Assembly (NCBI GenBank): GCA_964554585.1 | Contig: CAZKPD010000001.1 | Coordinates: 1 to 64,000, forward strand | Direction of reading: 5' to 3' | DNA: 64,000 nt | Source of the DNA: Perlabentimonas sp964554585 | GTDB lineage: Bacteria > Bacteroidota > Bacteroidia > Bacteroidales > Tenuifilaceae | In this document: positions 58,348 through 64,000 of the stretch, in pieces | Layout of the letters: each line of letters opens with the position of its first letter | Numbering within the stretch: position 1 is the stretch's first letter | Position numbers and translations under genes: made by a program | Notes under the pieces: model-generated | The model's input: only the letters and a program-made list of their open reading frames with translations | What the model was told of the DNA's origin: nothing | The model's database searches: none

Positions 58348-61300
58348 TTAGTTATTATCAAGCCACTCTTCAAGCTTTTTTAGCTGACTTTGTTTGTTTA
58401 CATTTCTCAGTTCTCGTGCGGTTCTTGTAAAGTAGGAATGATTAGAAATAAACTTTTTTTGAATCAGATTCCACTCCCTTAGCGTTCCAACCTTACCGCG
58501 TTCGTGCAGCTCTTTGTACAACGTATTTGAAACGGGTAAAAAATCGGTTCGACCTAGGTAGTCGAGGTCAGCGTCGCAGATAATCTCCTCTAGTAACGTT
58601 TTGGGTTGAGGGGGTAGCTTAGTGCTCATGATGAGCTGAGCAACCTGGCTAATCTGACTATCGGAGTAGAAAAATTCGGGAAGGATTTCCTGTGCCAGCT
58701 TTACCGACATCTCTTCGTGGGTATCGTAATCGATTAAATGGCCTAAGTCGTGAAAGAGGGCAGCGGTTCTCAGCACCAGCATATCGTCATTATTCACTCC
58801 TTCTTTTCGGCCTATCAGCTCAACCTGAGTATACACATCTACAGTGTGCTTAAGGTCGTGATAGTATAAGTTGCGTGGCAAGCCATTTTGGAGTTTCTCT
58901 AGTATATACTCCTCTAGGTCGCCTAGCCTTATAAGCTGAATGCGAACCTTAAAGGAATGGTTTGGTTCAATGGATAGCCCATCAACTGATAGGGCTGGTT
59001 TTATGCCTTTCACAAAGTACATATCGATATCGCCTCGGTTTTTGATGGGCATAGTGCCTCTGTACGTACACTTAAAGTACTCCTCTACCAACAGAAACGT
59101 ATTTTCCGATATATTTATTTCACCAGCTTTGCCCGAAGATTCCATTCGGCTGGCAATATTAACCGTGGTACCCCAAATATCGTACGACAATTTGTTGCGG
59201 CCAATTACCCCTGCAATTACCTGTCCGGTATCTATTCCAATCCGTAATTCCCATACATTCTTGCTGTTAGAGAGCTGGGTGTTTAGGTCGTGCATATAGT
59301 TCATCATCTCCAAAGCGGCCAACACCACTTCAATGGGATTAGTTCGGTTTTTCTTTGGAATTCCGCCTGCGCACATGTACGCATCACCAATGGTTTTAAT
59401 CTTTTCAATTCGATACTTTTCAACCACAGTGTCAAAGTGAAAAAAGAATCGATCCAGCTGGTCAATAAGAACTTCCGGATAGGTTTGTTCGGTTATCTGC
59501 GTAAATCCTTCAATATCAGAAAAAAGGACAGTGGCCATTTTGAATTTTTGGGTGTTAACCCTTCCTTTTTCTTTGAGTTCCGATGCGGTTTCGCGCGATA
59601 GGACCCTGGTGATTACGTTGTCCGTTTTTTCCTGTTCTTTAACCAGCTCTTCGGTACGCTTATTAATGAGCTGTTCAAGCCTAAACCGTTTTTTTGCATT
59701 CAAGTACACCCTCCATAACGAGTACGCATATATAGCGATGACAAGAAGGATAGAAACGGCAATAATGAAAAATTTTGTCTCAAAAAAGCGGGGTGATATG
59801 GTGAATTTAAAGTGAACCGGTTCAGAGACCTGAGAGAATGCATTTTTCGTTCTTACGCTAAGGGTATAATCTCCGGTGGATAGCTGGCCTATCTCTCGAC
59901 GGTTAGTAGATGTCCATGGCAGCCAATCGCTATCCACTCCCGAGAGCTTACTGCTAAAAAGTATCTTATTTAGTCCAAAATTCCAGTGGTTCCCTGCAAG
60001 ACCCGAGAAGGTAACGGTCAAGAACCGATAGGTATTCTTGGGTGTAAAGATTTCTTCGTTTTTATGCCAATGGTAAAAATACCCATCTTTTAGCACTTGA
60101 TTGTTTTTGTTCGAAGAAAGTACTGCTCGATGGATTCCGGCCACAGGTTCTGCATCAACCAAAGGTTGTGAAAAGTATATCAATCCTCTGTTGGTCGATA
60201 CAAAAAGGATTGAGTCGGAGGTGTAGAGGGTGTTGTAAACTATGGTACTCGACAGGAGCGGAGCCATTGGTTTTGAAGAGACAAAACTGCTGTCAGCAGC
60301 AGAGTAATGGTATAGCCAAATGGAGTAGGTGTCAGCAAAATTTCGTGATTGTACTTTGACTACAAGGGTAGAATCCCTCATGAAAATGGGGATGATATGA
60401 TTGGAAGATTGCTTAAAGAGCGAAGAACCCATTCTGTTGAGTGACAGATCAAACTGTCGAACCTCATCCTTAGAGATTATAATAGGCGATCCAGAACCGG
60501 GAATATGTACCAATCGTTCAAGTTCGGCTGGATTTAGGTTTAAGACTTCCCAGTGATTTTGGCTCCCATCAACTTTTGTGTACCACCATGTGTCATTGTC
60601 GTGCTGCACAACAGCATAGGGTGAGTAAAAATAGATGTTAGTGTGCGTGATGTTTTGTAGGTTTTCCGGAAACGGCAGGTTAACTAGTGGAGATGTTGAG
60701 TTTGTGATAGAGAATCCTTGAAGCTCAGAGGCTGATAGGCAAAACATCCAGACATCATCGTTAATGGTAGCAAGCATTTTGTTGGTTACCGCCGATACGG
60801 TTGAAGGGATGTTAACTCTTTGTAGCTGATCGCCGTTGAGGCTATACACTTGATTATCGTTCAGAAAATACAATTTTGATCCGTATGCTACCATTCCCGT
60901 TACAGGCTTATTGATGCCGTGCACCTTGCGAAGCGTTTTGTCCTCAGATTTCATTTCGCCGAGTTCGGTGGTGAACAGCGAGCTGTTGGAACAGACAAAC
61001 AATCTATCGGATGAGATTAGCAGGTTTTGCCCATTAATGCCATGCCCCTTGATATCAGCAAAAACGCCTGAGAATTGGGTGTTGGTCGAACGAAGGATGG
61101 AGGCATTGGTAAGTAGAAGAAACTCACCGTTTGGCAAAAGCGCAATATCTACAATCTGATCAATAGCCAAACCCGAGGTTTGGCCATCAATCCAATGCAC
61201 GTCTCTGCTATTTTTTTCTATAAGTCCATAGCCCTCCGGTTCCGTAACGATTAGGATATAATCCTCTTTTGGGTATGCTTTTTTGATTCGTATGTCTGAT

Positions 61301-62058
61301 CTATGGACTCCATTAAAGGTTAGCCGGTTTTTGATTGGGCTGTTGTTGGGCTGATAGAGATAGGGAGCCGATTGGGTAAAAAACATGGGGCTATCGCCAT
61401 TTTTGGCTACCGCAACCACAGTTTCTGTCAACAAAGCTTGTGTGCCCTCAATTGCTGTTAGCCCTCTCCGATTCACATCTACATAGAACGCCCCTTCACC
61501 ATCTTTTAGGTAAATAAATTCATTAGTGGTGTAGTTTAGCAGTTTGCATTCCCTGCTTGTGGAGTCCAAATGGAGCAAAGTATCATTTTGCAACCATAGG
61601 CCATTTGTTGTAGTGAAAAGGAATTGATTATCATCCACAGGTAGAAACGAAAAAATTGGCCCAGCAAGCTGAGTTGCCGTGCTGTCAATTATCCGCTTTT
61701 TGTGAATATACTCATCCTCCAGCGTATAAAGTTTCTCAACAACCTTTCTTCCAACCAAGTATAATTGCCCATGAAAATCGGAATGTAGCGTGTGGGCTTT
61801 ATCGACCCTGATGGTGTCCCAGTTAGATCCGTCAAACAGGTATGTGTTCCGATCGCTGTTGATAACCAAAAAGTTATGCCCCATCAAGGAGATGTCGGTA
61901 AAGGTTTCGTAAAAGCTATTGGGCAGGGAAACAATGGGGAACACAAGGGGTGTAGGAGGATAATCGGCATGAACATTTATGGATTGAGCAGCAAAAACAA
62001 GCGTAATCGTTTTGAAAAAAACGATAAATTGTATAAAAAATGATTTTATAAATTTCAT
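58348..62058 (-). CDS. Sensor adenylate cyclase with beta-propeller and C-terminal HD phosphodiesterase-like domain
   Basis: 1236 residues. Signal peptide (about 1-24), an extracytoplasmic beta-propeller of many short repeats (about 50-640), a Y_Y_Y domain (LTVTFSGLAGNHWNFG...DSDWLPWTSTNRREIG, near 690-760), one TM helix (FFIIAVSILLVIAIYAYSLW), then a class III cyclase: VLFSDIEGFT (D848), KIKTIGDAY (K888, D892), SYDIWGTTVNIASRM (D960, N967, R971); the Lys/Asp pair indicates ATP as substrate. From residue 1065 an HD domain: YYHDLKHTVDVY and FHDLGH near 1101, close to cyclic-nucleotide phosphodiesterases. One protein could thus make and remove its messenger. Confidence 0.9.
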   Translation of the reverse strand: MKFIKSFFIQFIVFFKTITLVFAAQSINVHADYPPTPLVFPIVSLPNSFYETFTDISLMGHNFLVINSDRNTYLFDGSNWDTIRVDKAHTLHSDFHGQLYLVGRKVVEKLYTLEDEYIHKKRIIDSTATQLAGPIFSFLPVDDNQFLFTTTNGLWLQNDTLLHLDSTSRECKLLNYTTNEFIYLKDGEGAFYVDVNRRGLTAIEGTQALLTETVVAVAKNGDSPMFFTQSAPYLYQPNNSPIKNRLTFNGVHRSDIRIKKAYPKEDYILIVTEPEGYGLIEKNSRDVHWIDGQTSGLAIDQIVDIALLPNGEFLLLTNASILRSTNTQFSGVFADIKGHGINGQNLLISSDRLFVCSNSSLFTTELGEMKSEDKTLRKVHGINKPVTGMVAYGSKLYFLNDNQVYSLNGDQLQRVNIPSTVSAVTNKMLATINDDVWMFCLSASELQGFSITNSTSPLVNLPFPENLQNITHTNIYFYSPYAVVQHDNDTWWYTKVDGSQNHWEVLNLNPAELERLVHIPGSGSPIIISKDEVRQFDLSLNRMGSSLFKQSSNHIIPIFMRDSTLVVKVQSRNFADTYSIWLYHYSAADSSFVSSKPMAPLLSSTIVYNTLYTSDSILFVSTNRGLIYFSQPLVDAEPVAGIHRAVLSSNKNNQVLKDGYFYHWHKNEEIFTPKNTYRFLTVTFSGLAGNHWNFGLNKILFSSKLSGVDSDWLPWTSTNRREIGQLSTGDYTLSVRTKNAFSQVSEPVHFKFTISPRFFETKFFIIAVSILLVIAIYAYSLWRVYLNAKKRFRLEQLINKRTEELVKEQEKTDNVITRVLSRETASELKEKGRVNTQKFKMATVLFSDIEGFTQITEQTYPEVLIDQLDRFFFHFDTVVEKYRIEKIKTIGDAYMCAGGIPKKNRTNPIEVVLAALEMMNYMHDLNTQLSNSKNVWELRIGIDTGQVIAGVIGRNKLSYDIWGTTVNIASRMESSGKAGEINISENTFLLVEEYFKCTYRGTMPIKNRGDIDMYFVKGIKPALSVDGLSIEPNHSFKVRIQLIRLGDLEEYILEKLQNGLPRNLYYHDLKHTVDVYTQVELIGRKEGVNNDDMLVLRTAALFHDLGHLIDYDTHEEMSVKLAQEILPEFFYSDSQISQVAQLIMSTKLPPQPKTLLEEIICDADLDYLGRTDFLPVSNTLYKELHERGKVGTLREWNLIQKKFISNHSYFTRTARELRNVNKQSQLKKLEEWLDNN

Positions 62059-62305
62059 ACCTTAGGGCATTTGAAATAGGTCAATTTAAGCAAAAGGCTA
62101 CCTATAACATTTGGCTTAAATTTTTTTGTAAGTATAAGCATTATTCTCTGTAACGCCATTTAGGTATCAGGGTTACATGCTTAAAAATATATAATAATTT
62201 GATAGAATCCTGAAAAAGGGATTAACCTTTTTTGCAAACCCTTAATTTTTCGTGCGAATTTGAGCATATATCTTGGGGTAAACGTTTTGATTAAATCGGT
62301 TTTGT

Positions 62306-62890
62306 ATGGATAAAATTGTTTTTGTAACAAACAATTTGCATAAGCTGCAAGAGGCTCAGCACATTATTGGCAGCCGTTTTTCCCTAATCTCGTTAAAGGA
62401 TTTGGGTATTGATGAACAAATACCCGAAGAGCAGGATACCCTTGAGGAGAATGCCTCTCAAAAGGCACGGTATATTTACCGAAAAAAAAACATACCCTGC
62501 TTTGCCGATGACACAGGGTTAGAGGTTGAAGCATTGAATGGTCTGCCGGGCGTTCGCTCGGCACGCTATGCAGGTGAGGGGAAAAAGGACACTGACAATG
62601 TGAAGAAGTTGCTTGAGGAACTTAGTGACAAACCCAACCGTAATGCCCAATTCCGCACCATTATGGCCCTTATAATCGATGGGGAAGAGAAGCATTTTGA
62701 AGGGGTTATTAAAGGGACCATCACCCATGAGCCCAGAGGATCTGGGGGATTTGGGTATGATCCTGTTTTTATTCCTCAAGGTTATACCAAAACATTTGCA
62801 GAGCTAGATGCTGCTACAAAAAACAGCATTAGCCACAGGGCCTTAGCGCTGAAAAAAATGGGTGCCTTCCTACAAAACCAAAAGGAATAG
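62306..62890 (+). CDS. rdgB: XTP/dITP diphosphatase (RdgB/HAM1)
   Basis: 194 residues, full length. VFVTNNLHKLQEAQHII near 5-21, CFADDTGLEVEALNGLPGVRSARYAGEGK near 65-93, GSGGFGYDPVFIPQGYTKTFAEL near 145-167 and SHRALALKKM. It removes non-canonical purine triphosphates from the pool. A promoter region of about 250 bases separates it from the cyclase gene. Confidence 0.96.
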   Translation: MDKIVFVTNNLHKLQEAQHIIGSRFSLISLKDLGIDEQIPEEQDTLEENASQKARYIYRKKNIPCFADDTGLEVEALNGLPGVRSARYAGEGKKDTDNVKKLLEELSDKPNRNAQFRTIMALIIDGEEKHFEGVIKGTITHEPRGSGGFGYDPVFIPQGYTKTFAELDAATKNSISHRALALKKMGAFLQNQKE

Positions 62891-62975
62891 TCCTCTTCCA
62901 CGGATAGTTAATTCGGAGGATGTATACTATTTTTGTCGGTTAGGGGTTGTTATATTAATTCTTCAATTTTTTTAG

Positions 62976-64000
62976 ATGAGAAAAATACTAATTTGGGTAC
63001 TAATCTCCTCTCTGCCTTTCAGCATCTTTGGGCAGGGTGCGGTGGGCACTTGGAGAGACCATTTTTCATTTCGATCCGGGCAAAGGGTGACAGCTTCGGC
63101 TGATAGGGTTTTTGTGGCCGTTTCCAATGGGGTCTTTTGGTACGATTTAAACCTCGGTAGCCTTGAGACATTGACTACCGTTAAAGGGTTGAATGATGTG
63201 GATGTTTCAGCCCTTGGGTATTCTCCCTACAGCAATTTGCTATTGGTGGGTTATGGCAACGGGAACATCGACCTTGTGTATCCCGATAGGATTGTAAACC
63301 TCCCCTTTATCATGCAAAAACCCATGCAGGGGTCTAAAAGTATAAACGACTTCTTTTTTATTGACAATGAAAGGGTTTTTGTGTCCACAGGATTTGGAAT
63401 TGTAGTACTTAATTTGTCAAAAAACGAAATATCTGATACCTATTATATTGGAACAGGTGGAAGTGGTGAGGTGGTTTGGAAAACCGTTTTGTATAAAGAG
63501 CGAATATATGNNNNNNNNNNACACCATGGTTGTTTTTGATGGCCATCTCTTGATAAACCAGTCTAATGCTACCGGAATTGCAGATGTTGTTCGAGTGTTT
63601 GATGGGAATCAGTGGGATGTTTTACCCACACCTTATACTGATATTTTCTCGTTTAAAGTAACTGTTGACCGTTTTGCTATTTGCTCAAAGCAAACCATTG
63701 CCATTTACAAAAACCTTAATGCTTACCCCGAGGAGGTTGGAACCTATGGGGGAAACTATAGCTCGTTTAAACCCAATGATGTTGTTCTGTTAAAATCCAA
63801 TATGCTGGCTGTTGCGGATAATGATTACGGAATGGCCCTTAGGGAGAATGGCTCTTGGAAAACGGCTTCACCCAACGGACCCTTTACCGACAAAACCTAT
63901 TATGTGTACCAGTCCAATGATAAAATGTATGTTACTGCCGGAGGCAGAACCGATTCGTGGGGCAACATGTATACGGCCCTTGGTTACCATGTTCTTTCCG
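62976..64000 (+). CDS. PorZ-like type IX secretion propeller protein (partial; gap inside)
   Basis: The protein starts with a signal peptide (ILIWVLISSLPFSIFGQGA) and goes into WRDHFSFRSGQRVTASADRV and TTVKGLNDVDVSALGYSPYSNLLLVGYGNGNIDLVYPDRIVNLPF (residues about 25-95, given by key words), a two-component regulator propeller as in PorZ of the type IX secretion system. After the 10-N gap the reading resumes (frame differs by one) as VFDGHLLINQSNATGI to the window end. PorZ acts on the surface in A-LPS attachment of T9SS cargo. C terminus not visible. Confidence 0.82.
63511..63520. other. Assembly gap (10 N) in the PorZ-like gene
   Basis: Frames on the two sides differ by one base, so the N count is nominal. 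Confidence 0.95.

Overview
The window reads as Bacteroidota chromosome, most likely a Bacteroidales/Marinilabiliales-type anaerobe. Reasons: TAnnTTTG promoter elements with an upstream TTTG, a PorZ-like type IX secretion component, UpxY-type antiterminator, PspC-PadR-PspC cassette, and general gene content. It is draft sequence with four N gaps (921-930, 15256-15265, 17518-17617, 63511-63520); the 100-N gap is flanked by the same 55 bp on both sides and looks like an unmerged contig overlap.

Region 1 (1 to about 19718) is the early end and head module of a Mu-like transposable prophage that continues off the left edge. From right to left: an XRE-type repressor (+) faces a leftward early operon made of a small HTH protein, MuA-like transposase, MuB-like ATPase, a RecA-like ATPase, a GemA/Gp16-like protein, a DUF3164-like protein, a stand-alone DnaA domain IV, an HNH endonuclease, a KilA/ORF6N-like protein and many small proteins. 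A rightward packaging operon (small and large terminase, Gp36-like, DUF935 portal, MuF head protein with a C-terminal CdiA-type nuclease-like domain, GpG-like protein) converges on the early operon at a strong terminator. A leftward protease/scaffold gene diverges from the terminase. Two recoding candidates lie in the packaging operon: a -1 slippery T run plus hairpin at the portal/MuF junction, and a CCC-TGA +1 site in the GpG gene. The transposase also carries a -1 frameshift at an A6 run. The prophage end appears to interrupt an outer-membrane beta-barrel gene whose 3' part remains at 19719-20192.

Region 2 (20.2-31.3 kb) is ordinary chromosome: Lrp/AsnC regulator, AspT-like and AEC transporters, an orphan UpxY antiterminator, rpiB, hemW, a DUF1972 glycosyltransferase, a DUF2797 protein and the PspC-PadR-PspC cassette, then tRNA-Gln(TTG).

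Region 3 (31378-36505) is a compact 5.1-kb integrated element in the tRNA-Gln 3' end, bounded by an 18-bp direct repeat. It has a tyrosine integrase, an RteC-like protein, a HTH/excisionase-type protein, two unknown proteins and a rolling-circle/filamentous-phage-type replication initiator, plus paired arm-type repeats at both ends and a degenerate repeat array. No capsid, relaxase or secretion gene is visible, so it looks like a minimal replicon-integron or satellite.

Region 4 (36.5-64 kb) is chromosome: TolC plus membrane-fusion protein, tsaB, efp, a GAF-SpoIIE phosphatase, an O-antigen ligase/Wzz pair, tyrS, cvpA, polyprenyl synthase, queD, polA, a GNAT/RimK-RLAN pair, histidinol phosphatase, dGTPase, a universal stress protein, a large beta-propeller/adenylate cyclase/HD-phosphodiesterase fusion, rdgB and a partial porZ-like gene.
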